NCBI GenBank assembly: GCA_022702545.1
Contig: JAHRBC010000001.1
Span: forward strand, 5,022,001-5,086,000
Direction: 5' to 3'
Source: Phycomyces nitens
Lineage: Eukaryota > Mucoromycota > Mucoromycetes > Mucorales > Phycomycetaceae
Length of the DNA stretch: 64,000 bases
This document shows, one piece after another, positions 33,686-44,912 of this stretch (the stretch's first letter is position 1; the number at the start of each line of letters is the position of its first letter). The position numbers were made by a program, and so were the translations under genes. Below the pieces are notes generated by a model that saw only the letters and a program-made list of their open reading frames with translations, did not search any database and was not told the origin of the DNA.

Positions 33686-36058
33686 AATAGACATTCAATT
33701 GACTCGTAAATCTAAAGGTCCGCACCTGAACTGGTCGAAGAGCACTGGAAAGACCGTGGAGGGCTAGAGGCACTCGAAGCATGGAAAAAGTCCGGTTCAG
33801 TAGATAAACATCAAAAGAACACAACTTCAAAGAAGAAAGCAAGTGCACCAAAGCCCAAGCCTGTTCAACCCAACAAGTCTACGACCACCAATTCAAACGC
33901 TCGATCGGAGGAAATCGTTGTACACCATCGTTCAGACAGTTCAGAAGCCGTCGACAACACCAATATCAATAAACCGCAATCTAAACCAAAAGAAAGCCTT
34001 GAAAAAGATGTTGAATCATATTCTCCCAACACATTACCTATTGAAGATAAAGAGGAAAGACCAAAAGACGTATCCGTTAAAGCGCCAATTTCGACTCAAC
34101 AGGAACCTCAGGTTCAGCACACAGCCCTTGATACGATTGTAACCACAGAACCACCAATAAAGCGTAGCCTTCCAGACGTAGACGAACCAAATACAAAGAG
34201 ACCTCGTACCAATGAGACAAAAATAGTTGATTTATCCAAAGAAAAGGAATCTGAACATATGGAGATTGATAAAGATATTCCTGCCATAGAAAATTCTATC
34301 ATTATTGCAAGCATCTCACCAGAACCTAGCGGATCGTTGAAAAAGCCATCCTATACAGCTAGTCCTGTAAAGATGATCCAGAAAAGGCTTTCCTTCTCGG
34401 CAACCACATCTATAGTAACAAACACTGCCTCATCAACGAATCAATTAACCAAAGACACGTTGGTATCTTCAAATGGAATAAAAGATGGGAAAGAGAACAT
34501 TCCAAAAGTCCTCGAGACAACTACTGCTGCTGTACCAGAGCCTTCAAAAAAAGACTTTTCTGCAGGCGAACAAATTAAACAAAGAAGAGTTCCTATGGTT
34601 ATCTCTGCTGCTGATATGGAACTAATTTCTCGTAAAGAAGAACTTGTTAACGCCACCTGTTCATCTAGTACAGAAGAAACAACTCTTGGTATTTTGAGAT
34701 TATAAAACCTTGTAACCAACCTTACGCTTTGGACTTTTTTCTTTTTTAGATTCTAAAGATATTGATGTAGATATTCACAATCCAAGTTTACAAGGTCTGG
34801 ATTCCCCAGAGTCAAGCACACATTCAAATGTACCATCAACAAAAGATATTTCATCCCCAATATCTACAACTGAAGATTCAAAAGGTATTCAGTCTTCTAA
34901 GCAATCCAACGTGCATCAGACCAAACAAGATCTGGGAGAACATCATAACCAACAAACTAGTAAATTCGAAGGCTGGCTCCTTTTGGGCTCTGATGTTAGG
35001 AATGTTGATGGTGCCACTCAAAACAAAGATACACAAATGGTTGGCGATGCTGACAAGGACAAGGATGAGAATGAGAATGAGGATGAGAATGAGGATGATG
35101 ATATAGAGAATGAAGTCAAAAACGAAGCAGAGGAAGAGGAAGAAGATGAGCAAGTAGACGTAAGAGATCGAAATGATAAAGACGACAACGGCGAAGGAAA
35201 CGATGGAAATGGTTCAGAAAAGAGAGACCATAGTGGTAGTCAAGATGATGATAATGATGACTATGATATCAGTGAAAACGAGAAAGACCAGGATATTGAT
35301 CAACATGACGAGGATCAAACATACTACAAAACTGAAATAGATGAAGAAATTGAGGAAGAAGAAGAAGAAGAAGAAGAAAGCGAACTACTCTCGATATTAA
35401 CTACAGATAACGAAGAAATGTATGAAGCTGAAAACAAGCCAGCCAAGCCAACTGTAGATATGATGGTAGATGAGAACAAGGAGAATATGGAAGAAGGAAC
35501 AGGCGAAGAAGAGGAAGAAGAGGAAGTGGATGAAATTGATGACTCTGATGTGGAAATGCACGACGCTCATCAACAAGACTCTACGGTTGAAATAGTCGGA
35601 AGAATCCCCTTGAAACCACTCAGGAAGAGCCAATTGACGGACGATGATGTTATTTTTGATCCTGACTTTTTCAATGACACTCATGTCGACTGGGATACGG
35701 CTGTAAACATGGTCAAGCTTGTCGTAGAGAATCCCGAAGCTAAAGAAGGAGGAAATCTGGGTGAAGAGGAAGAAAAAGGAAAAATGAATCGATATGCTAT
35801 TGTTGAATGGTAAGACATACCACCAATCCAAAGAAGAGGTACTCAACATCTATTGCTATATCGTTGTTTAGGAAAGACAAGTTGCTGTCCATGCATCCTC
35901 TAAATGTCCTCTATAAAAAGTGCCCTCGTCATGTAAGGATAAGCTGTATAAGATAAAGGATTCAAGTTAACCTAGAAATGTTATTCATCTCCAACTAGCT
36001 TCATGAATACTATGACAAGTTCATCCATCTTATTCGTTCCGATGGTGATACAAAGTAG
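33358..36058 (+). CDS. HP1-like protein with chromodomain, long acidic linker and chromo-shadow-like C-terminus
   Basis: Six exons, 33358-33474, 33530-33615, 33718-34688, 34750-35809, 35872-35932 and 35999-36058, give 784 aa. The N-terminal chromodomain (about 21-70) has all three aromatic-cage residues for methyl-lysine: Tyr-23 (EYEVESIID), Trp-52 and Tyr-55 (IKWKNY), followed by NTWED. The C-terminus (about 735-780) resembles a chromo-shadow domain: YAIVEWKDKLLSMHPLNVLYKKCP, then HEYYDKFI. Between them lie about 650 low-complexity residues, first Ser/Thr/Lys/Pro-rich, then very acidic (E9 and DENEN repeats). Known HP1/Swi6 proteins bind H3K9me in heterochromatin and are usually 180-450 aa, so this is long. 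A (AT)17 repeat sits in intron 2. Confidence 0.85.
33649..33682. repeat. (AT)17 microsatellite inside an intron
   Basis: Uninterrupted AT dinucleotides within intron 2 of the HP1-like gene. Likely length-polymorphic. Confidence 0.9.
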
Positions 36059-36159
36059 CAACATAAATACTCCCACAGACCTTCTCTTCTCTCTCTCTCT
36101 CTTTTTGTCTTTGTACCCTTTTCTTTCTATCTATCAGAATAATAAAAGAAATCATCAAA

Positions 36160-37357
36160 ATGGACTATTCAAAGCTATTTGATGTAAAGGGAAAGGTAGA
36201 TTATACAACCACTAAACCTTTCAATTGTATATTCATCTGTTTTGACTGCTGAATATAGGTTGTATTGGTGACTGGTGGTTCCCGTGGAATAGGATTGATG
36301 ATTGCCACAGTAAGTCTAAGCATCATTACAACAACATTAAGCAACATTAGGGATTCGTTCAAAGTGGAGCCAAGGTCTACATTACCAGCCGATCAGCTAA
36401 TGTCTGCGCAAAAGTAACTATTCTCTGTGAGCCTCTCGAGACATCATACAAACCAGTTATTTAGGTGGCCAAAGATCTTAGTGCTCTTGGTCCAGGACAA
36501 TGCTTTTCTATTCCAGCCGATCTCCAAGAACTCGACGAAATCAAGAGACTCGTAAAGGAATTGGAGAATAACGAAGACCGTAAGCCTCTTTTTTAAAAAA
36601 AAAGAAAGAAAGAAAGATAAATATACCAGTACTCATGCTCCATGACTTAATTCTATCATAGACCTTGATGTGTTGGTGAACAATGCGGGTGCCACTTGGG
36701 GCGAGACTCTTGATGATTATCCAGACTCTGCTTTTGAAAAGGTCCTCAATCTCAATTTAAAGCGTGTGTTTTCTCTCACTCAAGCGTAAGTAGACCAGCA
36801 AAGTAGACGCATACCGTTTATTGAGATTTGTTTGAGAAAAGATGTCTTCCCCTCTTGAAAGCCAAAGCCGTTCCTTCTTGCCCTTCTTCAGTGATCAACA
36901 TTGGCTCTATTGACGGTATCACAGTATGTTCGGTCTAGAAACCAAAAGAGATATTAATATACTTCTAGGTCCCTTTTCAAGAGACATACGCTTACTCGGC
37001 TTCCAAGGCTGGTCTTCACCATCTTTCCAGACATATGGCTGCTAAACTTGGACCTGATGCAATCACCGTCAATACTATTGCTCCAGGTGCCTTTCCTTCA
37101 AAGATGATGAAGGCAACCTTGGATGCATTTAGTGATGTAATCATCGCATCTATTCCAGTGGGTCGAATTGGTACACCTGAAGATATTGCAGGCACTTGTA
37201 TTTACCTTTCCTCTCGTGCTGGGCAATATACTACAGGTTCCACAATAACGGTAATTCTGGAAATATATAGCTCTTGTTAAATAGATATCCTTCAGACTAC
37301 TCATACTCTTTGTCTTACTAGGTCGATGGAGGTGTAATTGTGGGATCCAAGCTTTAA
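36160..37357 (+). CDS. Classical short-chain dehydrogenase/reductase
   Basis: Eight exons, 36160-36195, 36259-36309, 36351-36413, 36465-36579, 36662-36785, 36842-36923, 36969-37250 and 37322-37357, give 262 aa, the standard size. Motifs: cofactor loop VTGGSRGIG (TGxxxGIG), LVNNAG, catalytic Ser in INIGSIDG, YSASK (YxxxK) and the post-catalytic NTIAPGAFPS, then a C-terminus of VDGGVIVGSKL. The cofactor is probably NADP(H), because Arg follows the Gly-rich loop (inference). There is no C-terminal peroxisomal SKL: the last three residues are S-K-L read as Gly-Ser-Lys-Leu-stop, so a PTS1-like SKL is in fact present and a peroxisomal location is possible. The ORF starts 101 bp after the HP1-like gene's stop in the same direction. 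Substrate unknown. Confidence 0.92.
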
Positions 37358-37860
37358 TTTATTTTTCAAGTTGACTATAGTCATATTACACAACACTTGA
37401 CGCTTTGCTTTTATACATTGAATACATCTGCTATAATTGTTCTTCATTATAACCGTAAATAAAGTCAACTGAAGTCACCTTTTATACCCACCAAATGTCC
37501 TATTGTTTGGAAAGGAATTATTAACACTAATCATTTAAAGACGACGTCTTAGGCCTTTGGTTTATTATACTCACAGAAAAAATACCATTGTAAAATTAGA
37601 GCATCTTTGCACCCCAGAAATATGGACATGATCTTTAAAAGATATATTTTTCATTAGTTTAAAGACTCGAGACTTTATATTTTGATGATAATAATAATAG
37701 TAAAATAGAATTTAATATCGGATATTCTCACTACGAGCAGCGATTATTGTATGTCTACATACAATAATACGAGCAAGCGCCAATTTTTTTTAGTGATAGA
37801 CATAGCTCTCAAAATGATGCCGCCTCATATTCAAATAAAGGGTAGTGTTTTCGGTAGTAC

Positions 37861-37978
37861 CAAGTTTTTTTTAGGCCTTCCTGACCTAGGCTTTGGTGCT
37901 ATTTCACTAGTTTCTTTTCAAGGTTTGATGATGCTTCTAATTGTTGATTGAGGGATGTCCATGATGACTTTATCTCCT
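37861..37978 (-). mobile_element. Tc1-like transposase relic, N-terminal HTH part
   Basis: The minus strand reads DIPQSTIRSIIK, a few decayed residues with one stop, then EIAPKPRSGRPKK. This is the usual paired-like helix-turn-helix followed by the GRPKK hinge of Tc1-type transposases. No downstream DDE core was found on this strand, so it is a fragment. Confidence 0.65.
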
Positions 37979-38431
37979 GAAAAAGTGCTGGGCTTGTAAA
38001 GGAAAATGATTCCTCACAAAGAAACTCCAACAACTCACGGAAATATGTGCTTCTTTTACATCGTCTTTTCACTTATAGGGCTTTGTTAATGGTGTTTTAG
38101 TTTTAAAAGCAAAATAAAGCAATAAGCAATAAGAAATACTCTGATTTTGGCTGGTTTGTAATGACTTTTTGTGTTGGAGTGTAATAGCATCCTCTTTTTT
38201 TTCCATCCTTGGTTTTTGGTTTGACTCTCCTCGCTCAAACTAAAAAGAAAAAACAAGAATAAAAAGATGCTGGCAGAAATATGTATTTGGTACCCAAAGA
38301 AAGCTAGCTAGATAAACAAACTATTCATTTATTATACAGACTTACAAAAGCATCGAGTTTGTCGATTCTCTATAACAAATGCCAATATACATGTAATTTC
38401 ACTTTTACTTTCCACACCATATAAAGCCGAA

Positions 38432-38665
38432 ATGTCAAAGATATGTAAAGACGAACTTGAGATGTCCTTGAGTCTAATAGAGAACATTTGGAATACATTG
38501 GACGATAAAATGTGTCAAGTTTCAATCCAACCTACAGCCAAAAGACAGCTGAGAGATGGTCTGACCAAATGGTGAATAAGTACAAGAGAGCACGTTGATA
38601 GTATTGTCTTGTGCATAATACATTACGAGCTTTATAAAGTATAAATGTGGGCCTATTCTATATTG
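38432..38665 (+). mobile_element. Tc1-like transposase relic, C-terminal part
   Basis: The plus strand reads SLIENIWNTLDDK (the block with the third catalytic acid), QPTAKRQLRDGLTKW and a stop at 38573-38575. A shifted frame then gives REHVDSIVLCI and the decayed end. The typical SPDLNP before IENIW has degenerated to MSLSL. Orientation is opposite to the HTH relic 500 bp away, so these are two insertions or a rearranged one. Confidence 0.7.
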
Positions 38666-40835
38666 AATAAACGGGTTGCTTGTACTGCATAGGCTAGACC
38701 CATCTGTACTTTGTAATGATATATTAAAAATAAGATCAATGTAAAGACACTTCTTTCATTTATATCTTATGACGGATATTACAATCGTTCAATACTTTTA
38801 TAGTAGCCCTGTAAATGAGTATATATTTGATTCAAGCAATAGAGGACTAGTTCTTACAATATCAATTTGATAAATACAGTTTTATAAACAAGTACTGAAT
38901 ATCTTTTTTTTTACAAAGAAAAATAAGCCTTGATTTCTAGAGAGGAGAGGTATATTGGGGAGATATTAATGCACGTATAAATGCAAGGGAAACTAGTAGA
39001 GCTATATAATTAGAGGATACAAGGGATGCATATAATATATATGGTGCATGAAAGAAAGGTAATGGAGGGACTTGTTCATCAAGACAGTCATTTTGACAGG
39101 AGTAAAAGAACGTCGTCAAATACGTTTCTCTAGTATGCTTTCCAGACTGCAGCCAGAACGCCATTCAAAGCATAATGAGGCAATATGCGGGGAGGACGGG
39201 GAGAGGAGTACTGAATGTCTCTCTCTTTTTTTTAGGACACAACATTTTGCTTCGAGGTAATATAAGCTGTTGAACACATCCCAAGGCACTTTAATATGCC
39301 TGGTGAATATGTAAAAGTGGTATTATTATTTTTAAAAAAACGTCGTGTTCAAATGAGCACTAAATGCATAACACCTCTGCTTGTCCTTTTCCTATACATG
39401 GTTAAATAGAAAACATAGTGTAAAGGATATATAATCTAGGCTTTAGGTACAAAAGCTCCCTCACGTTTATAGATCCTATTAAAGTAGTATAATCCCGACC
39501 AATATTTTGGGTGTCCAATAAGCGTAGATTTTGTTTCATTGGTGAAAATAATGTTTTATCATGCACTTGGCTGTCTTCAGATTAGTTGACAAAAGAGAGG
39601 TCACATAGCCATCCTTCTAATCCTTCCCCCCCCCCCCTTGCCCTGAAGTGAACTGATTCCTAGTCAAACAAGTCAATAAGATCATAAATGTCTCTATTTA
39701 TTATATAAGATATTCTATTTAGACCTACAGCTTGAGAATCATATAATGATAACCAGCAGTCAGAGAAAATAGTGACTAGAGTGGTTAGAGTGTCTAAAGA
39801 AGTCTTCTGGTTATTCTCTTAAAGTGAAACAAGTTCAATTATATTTAAAATAGAAGTGTTCTCTACATTATCGCGAGTACCAATAACCAAAGTTTAATTT
39901 AGTCATATCAAATAAAAACCCATTTGTCCTGTGCTCCTAATGAATCATGCCATTATGATGTTCTTGTGTATGAGTGTAGAAAAAAAGTCTTTGGGAGTTC
40001 AAGACTAAAAATAATATAATTATGCAATACACCTTTAAGGAAATGATATCCATTATTATTTTTTAAAAAAAAACCCCTTGGGATACTGGTACGATTGAAT
40101 CTCTAATTTGACTATTGCTATAATCATTTACTCTATAGGCACCAAAAGAATCCCAATGTATCTCCATGCTATTGATATGGCGAAACTTTCCAAGCACAGG
40201 CATCTTTTTTATAATACTTCTTTAATAAGGTAAGGAGTAGAATTGCATTAAAGGTTCTGAAATTGTAGAATATCTCTACATTCTAAACAGATCACGCCTT
40301 CATCCTCAAAGTCCGTAGATTAATGCAGCTCTCAACTTCATCGTTTGGGTGTGTTTGTCAATCTTGTCTTTAAAAATATATTACATGTATCTAAATTCTG
40401 CTGGTATCAAGTTAAAACTGCGATACTGTGAGGGTAACTGACAAATTAGATTTTGTTATTTCAAAAACATAACAATCTAATAAACGTACTGTCTATAAGA
40501 CAAGAAACATAGCTTTAGAAGCAGGCAGATTGAGAACGTTTCCAAGAATTTTGGATTCACAATTAGGTATATAAAGGCTCCAATGTCCATATACTTGTAA
40601 TTTTTCTTATAAGAATTATCTTTCCAAAAAAACACGACTCAAGCTTTCTCTCTTCAAATTCTTATTTGCAAAACCGAAAGCCAAGATTTTACAAACCACC
40701 CCTAAAGCCAAAATTCTACTCTTGAACGCACAAGAGTTTATCGATCCAAGTAAGGTCAAAGAGTAAATTGGAATGATTGTTGGCTTAAAAAAAACCTTTG
40801 ATTTGTCTTTTAGTAGGATCTTCATTAGAACCTCC

Positions 40836-41966
40836 ATGAAATTTAGTATAATAGCAGCCATAGCATTTGCTTTTGCAAGTGCAGCTGCATCTATCCCAGT
40901 AAAAGAAGAGTGTAAAAAGTATCACAAGTGTAAGTCTTTGTCTCTTGAGACTTTCAACTGTAAATATTTACGTGAAATTTCAATCTTTCTTGTAGGCTCC
41001 AAAGGCGAGACTTGCGAAGATGTTGCCAAACACTATGGAGTCAGTGTAAGCAACTTGCGAGAATGGAATAAAGACCTATCCAAACACAAGGATAACGAAT
41101 GCCACGGCTGGCATGAAGGAAACTCTTATTGTGTGGATGGTCCTCGCCATGGTAGCTGGTGGCATCAAAAACGTGATAGCCCTCCAAAAGACACTAAAGA
41201 TAAAGATCCTCCATCGGATTCTTCAAATCCGGCCAAGGATACCAAAGACCAACCCCCGCCTGACAACCATGATGGTTTGCCCAGAAATCCAGAGGAAATG
41301 GACCCAGCAGACTATGAAGCTTCCAGATATTCTGATCCTTATTATCCATATTATCCCTGGAGGCCACCTTATCGTCCACATTATAAGCGAGAAGATGCTC
41401 CTGTAGATGGTTCTCCAGACAAAGGTGTGGACAAGGGAGATCCTGATATTGAAACTTCAAGATATTATGGTCCTTATTATCCATATCCACCGTACCACCC
41501 TTGGCGACCTCCTCCTCCTCCTCCTCCTCGGCATCACAGAAAGAGAAAAGATTCATCACATGATCATGAAGATGGGGACGATACAGATGTAGACTATTCT
41601 CATCATTACCATAATCCACACAAACCATGGAGACCAGAACATGGAGAGCATAAGCATGATAAAAGAGCACCTCAGCCACCGTGGTTTCCTCCCCAGCCCC
41701 CGCCTCCTCCATGGTATAGTCCTCCAATCTACGGCCCTCCTAGGTACCCTTATGATCCTAGGTACCCTTACAGACCGTATGACACTGATGAGGACGAGTC
41801 AAATAAACCAAATGACCCTGCTACTGTAACAGATAGTCCCAAGGTTTCCTCTAAATTTGCAAAGCACCCAGATTATGAAGATCACAGAAATCCCAATTAC
41901 GATCCATGGGAACCACCCAGAGACGATGACAGAAACCATGATAGAGACAATGACGACAAGTCATAA
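40836..41966 (+). CDS. Secreted LysM protein with Pro/Tyr-rich repeats and kexin-type KR sites
   Basis: Two exons, 40836-40929 and 40996-41966, give 354 aa. The intron is 66 nt, a multiple of three with no stop in frame, so an unspliced reading also stays open. A signal peptide (MKFSIIAAIAFAFASAAAS) is followed by one LysM domain (about 31-80; YHKCSKGETCEDVAKHYGVS, LREWNKD, Cys pairs), which binds chitin or N-acetylglucosamine polymers. The rest is low-complexity, rich in Pro, Tyr, His and Asp. Lys-Arg sites at 90-91, 162-163, 214-215 and 254-255 split it into blocks. Two of these share an ending of SRYxxPYYPYxxxxPWRPP before the KR. This is the layout of Kex2-processed repeat proteins. An ATG at 40773 is in frame but would hide the signal peptide. 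Confidence 0.82.
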   Translation: MKFSIIAAIAFAFASAAASIPVKEECKKYHKCKSLSLETFNCKYLREISIFLVGSKGETCEDVAKHYGVSVSNLREWNKDLSKHKDNECHGWHEGNSYCVDGPRHGSWWHQKRDSPPKDTKDKDPPSDSSNPAKDTKDQPPPDNHDGLPRNPEEMDPADYEASRYSDPYYPYYPWRPPYRPHYKREDAPVDGSPDKGVDKGDPDIETSRYYGPYYPYPPYHPWRPPPPPPPRHHRKRKDSSHDHEDGDDTDVDYSHHYHNPHKPWRPEHGEHKHDKRAPQPPWFPPQPPPPPWYSPPIYGPPRYPYDPRYPYRPYDTDEDESNKPNDPATVTDSPKVSSKFAKHPDYEDHRNPNYDPWEPPRDDDRNHDRDNDDKS

Positions 41967-42696
41967 TCCAGAAAATATGACATAGCTCATGGTATCAATT
42001 AATTCTTTAATATCTTTTTCTAAATTCTAATAAACTAAAATTACTGCAAAAATATACAATTATACTCCTAAATGTGTGTGTGTGTGCTTCACTGTTTGTT
42101 TTGGCTTTACATCATATTAAAGAGTATATTCAGATCCGCCCTATATTTCCTTGTATCCTCGTAATAGTGAGAATGTTCTTTTTGTGTCCAAAGCTCATTT
42201 TATAGTAAGTTTGGAAATATCTGGAGTAACTTTCTCCACTAATTTATATATCTGTTATTCTCCAAGTGGTCAGTGTAAGTCATACATTGGACGGATATTG
42301 AATGCAAACCAGAATCTTGAATGCTCAAAAAGATGAAGTTTGATCCAAAAATAAAGATGAAGTATTCTAATTTTCTTTTTTAAATTTGTAGAGATCTTCA
42401 AATGTCTTGTTTTGGTTACTTCTCCCTGGTTGGTTTATGAAAATAGGAATAGTAGATTGATGGAGACAAAGGCAGAAAATAAATCTTGTTTTGTGTGTGT
42501 GGGTATTAAGCTAAAGTCTTTCGAGTATGTACGAGTGTAACCATGTGTTTGGAAAGTTTCCCATTGACTCTGATGGTACACCTTTTACTAAAATGATGAC
42601 GCAAGAAAAAAAAACAGTGTCACCGCTTTCCGTTATAACATTTTTCACCAATAAGATTATTATACAACTATACTATTGCACAGGTCAGCAATATAC
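41967..42696. other. Intergenic
   Basis: No supported gene. (TG)n-like runs lie at about 42074-42086 and 42492-42502. The ATG-initiated ORF at 42527-42757 overlaps the next gene in another frame and looks accidental. Confidence 0.45.
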
Positions 42697-43411
42697 ATGC
42701 CAAATCCTACTCCTTTGTCAAACGCTGTCAAACGCTCAGGCACTTGGGATGGAGTGAATGCATCGTTCCACAACCGTCCACTTCAGCCCCGCATCCATAT
42801 CGGTGGATGCTTCAATGCACCAATGTTGGCCGGTTCGAAGGCTATGCCCCATCATTGTCGATACTGTCGTAAGTACCATGTAAATATTTAGCATAAATTA
42901 AAGCAGCTTTTAACGCGTTAATTTACTCGTCTCGCAGATATGGTCATATCCATTTCGAGAATGAAGCCGATGCTGCTTCATTCTTCTATCTGTATCGCAA
43001 CCGTGCACATGTTTTGTGCACGAAATTTACAGATATCATATTAAGACCTAGTCGCGAAGACGGGGTTCCCGTCAGTTATGTAAGTAACAAGTGTTTTGAC
43101 ATTGTCAACTAAAAAAATACTAATACAGTTCAGAAACACAGGATATTTCGTTATATCAAAGACGGCTAGATGAGGATAGAGTAGGATGGTGTACTTGCTC
43201 GATCGACAACACCACCACCACCAACGCCGCCAGCAATGACACCGATGAAAGTGTCCATGTTCCTTCTTCCGGTAACGATGCGGCCGAAAGAAGGAACATG
43301 GCCTTGAAGAGATTGATCGAGGAGTTGAAAAAGGAGCTAGAAGAAGAAAACGAAAGACTAGAAAGAAAGAAGACAAAGTTGAGATTATTAAAAATCGCAT
43401 ATCAACTCTAA
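42697..43411 (+). CDS. RRM-like protein with C-terminal coiled coil; frame of first exon unresolved
   Basis: Exons two and three are fairly clear: 42938-43079 gives YGHIHFENEADAASFFYLYRNR (an RNP1-like strand and helix), and 43142-43411 ends in a charged coiled coil (LIEELKKELEEENERLERKK) and LLKIAYQL. The first exon is puzzling. From ATG 42697 one frame gives an RNP2-like RIHIGG. The frame that splices correctly at 42868 into exon two reads VGRFEGYAPSLSIL instead, and the switch falls within 42800-42840. A 38-nt GT-AG intron (42801-42838 region), a real frameshift or a base error could explain it. The gene may be intact or a recent pseudogene; RNA binding is inferred. Confidence 0.45.
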
Positions 43412-43941
43412 TCCCTTTCTTTTTATAAACTCCATCTTTCTTGCCGTTATATGACGAATAAAATTATGAAAATATCACGGTCATTTTCCTGTTGCCCCTT
43501 TTTCCATAACTATATTTTACATCAGTGCACAATTATATAAGTTCAAAGTCTTGATTCAGTCATGGTAATAACCAGCAGTTGGCTTATCAAGGAAATATAG
43601 GCCTGAGAATATCAAAAAGTTATTTATCAACTTGTGCAGAAAGAAAGAAAGAGAGAGAGAGTGGTCCTGTTGCACATCATGCTGCTTATAAAATACTCAA
43701 ACAGTAGAATGAAAGCGATTGAACTGCCATTTCCATCGATTGCATAAAGAAGCCTTCCAAGATCAATGGAGCCGTAAAAAAAAACAGACAACTGTAAGAT
43801 AACACAAGAACATGCTGACTTTTTCGTAGATTTAGTTGAAAAATAAAAATAAATCCATCTGTCACAGTTAGCATAGCAAGAAAAGAGCTTTGCAAACTGC
43901 TTCAAGGCATTGTCATATTTGAAAGTAGACTGAGGAAATAT

Positions 43942-44400
43942 ATGAAAGAAAAAGTTAGACTGTCGCTGAAAAGTCTACACACTAACACTATGCAGTTACA
44001 TGCTGCAAGAATTATTAAACCTCGCTTCAATATAATAACTGAATGGAAGGATGTCGGTATGTATTTTCAGAAAAGTTGTGTGTTTATCAGCGAGGCAGGA
44101 TTCAACTCTTATCAAATCAGAAATAGGGCTTGGTCTGTTAAGCGTACTCTAGCAATAGTAAAGGTTCCAACATAAAGGAGTGTCGGTCTCAGTATCGTCA
44201 GATGTATTTCTCCATTCCCAATTTCATACGCTTCTCACTTTCTTTCAGAATGATGACCCAACCAAGTTTTATTTTTGCCTGAGTGTCATAACTGTAAAGC
44301 AGGTCAACAAAATTAGTTACCCCAGGCAAAAAAGAAGGAAGAAACCACACGAAGCACCTTATAAGCTTCATAGAAGCACATCCTACCGCTTTTTTTGAGT
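43942..44400 (+). mobile_element. IS630/Tc1-type (DDE_3) transposase relic with catalytic Asp lost
   Basis: An open frame (43942-44175) gives LKSLHTNTMQLHAARIIKPR, EWKDVGMYFQKSCVFISEAGFNSYQIRNRAWS and AIVKVPT. This is the region that in IS630/Tc1-type fungal transposases reads VFIDEAGFN; here the first catalytic Asp is Ser. After a stop and frame changes, SIVRCISPF and a KKRRKKPHEAP-like stretch continue the family pattern to about 44400. It is clearly dead. Confidence 0.7.
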
Positions 44401-44912
44401 ATATTAAAATGAATTCCTGCAAGCAATTCAGTAATCTGAGCATTCCTACAGATAAAAAAAACTTTCTACTGTCATAGTAAGCGAAAGAGTGTTTGCGCAT
44501 CAATGAAATAGGGTTTTAGAGTGCGTTTTAGATCCCAACAAGAGCCATGTCTTTAATGGATTATTTTTGTTAGCATTTCACTCTTTTTCTGGAACTGGTC
44601 CGGGCGAACCAAAGGGGAAAAACATTGAACAATAGTCATCGTAGTCCATCTCATCTAAACTCTCATCGTTAACCAAGTAGGGCTATTCTAGACGAAAAAA
44701 GATCTCAATTAATTTCTCAACTGTCTAGAAGAAAAATACAAAATCGTCTCAAGACTATAGACTATAGGCCGCCCAAGAATTATTGTTGAACATAAAGGAG
44801 AACTAGCACAGGCGACCAAAAGCTTAGTTCCTGACTTTTATTACAAGTATCTCACTGTCACCATATCACCATAGATCAGCTGATGGATCAGATGACCAGT
44901 AGCTCAAAGTAA

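Larger units (their letters stand above)
37358..40835. other. Gene-poor interval with transposase relics
   Basis: About 3.5 kb. Apart from two Tc1-type relics listed separately I see no gene. A C10-11 run lies at about 39627-39637. A TATATAAAGG at 40568-40577 may serve the LysM gene downstream. The minus ORF of 75 codons at 38937-39164 begins with ATG but has no recognisable motif. Confidence 0.5.

Noticed and set aside
40773..40835. Upstream in-frame ATG extending the LysM protein by 21 residues
   Set aside because: It would bury a clear signal peptide that starts at 40836.
41194..41727. 177-codon minus-strand ORF
   Set aside because: Antisense shadow of the repetitive Pro/Tyr-rich part of the LysM gene.
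42527..42757. ATG-initiated 76-codon ORF
   Set aside because: Runs across the start of the RRM-like gene in a third frame and ends without motif.
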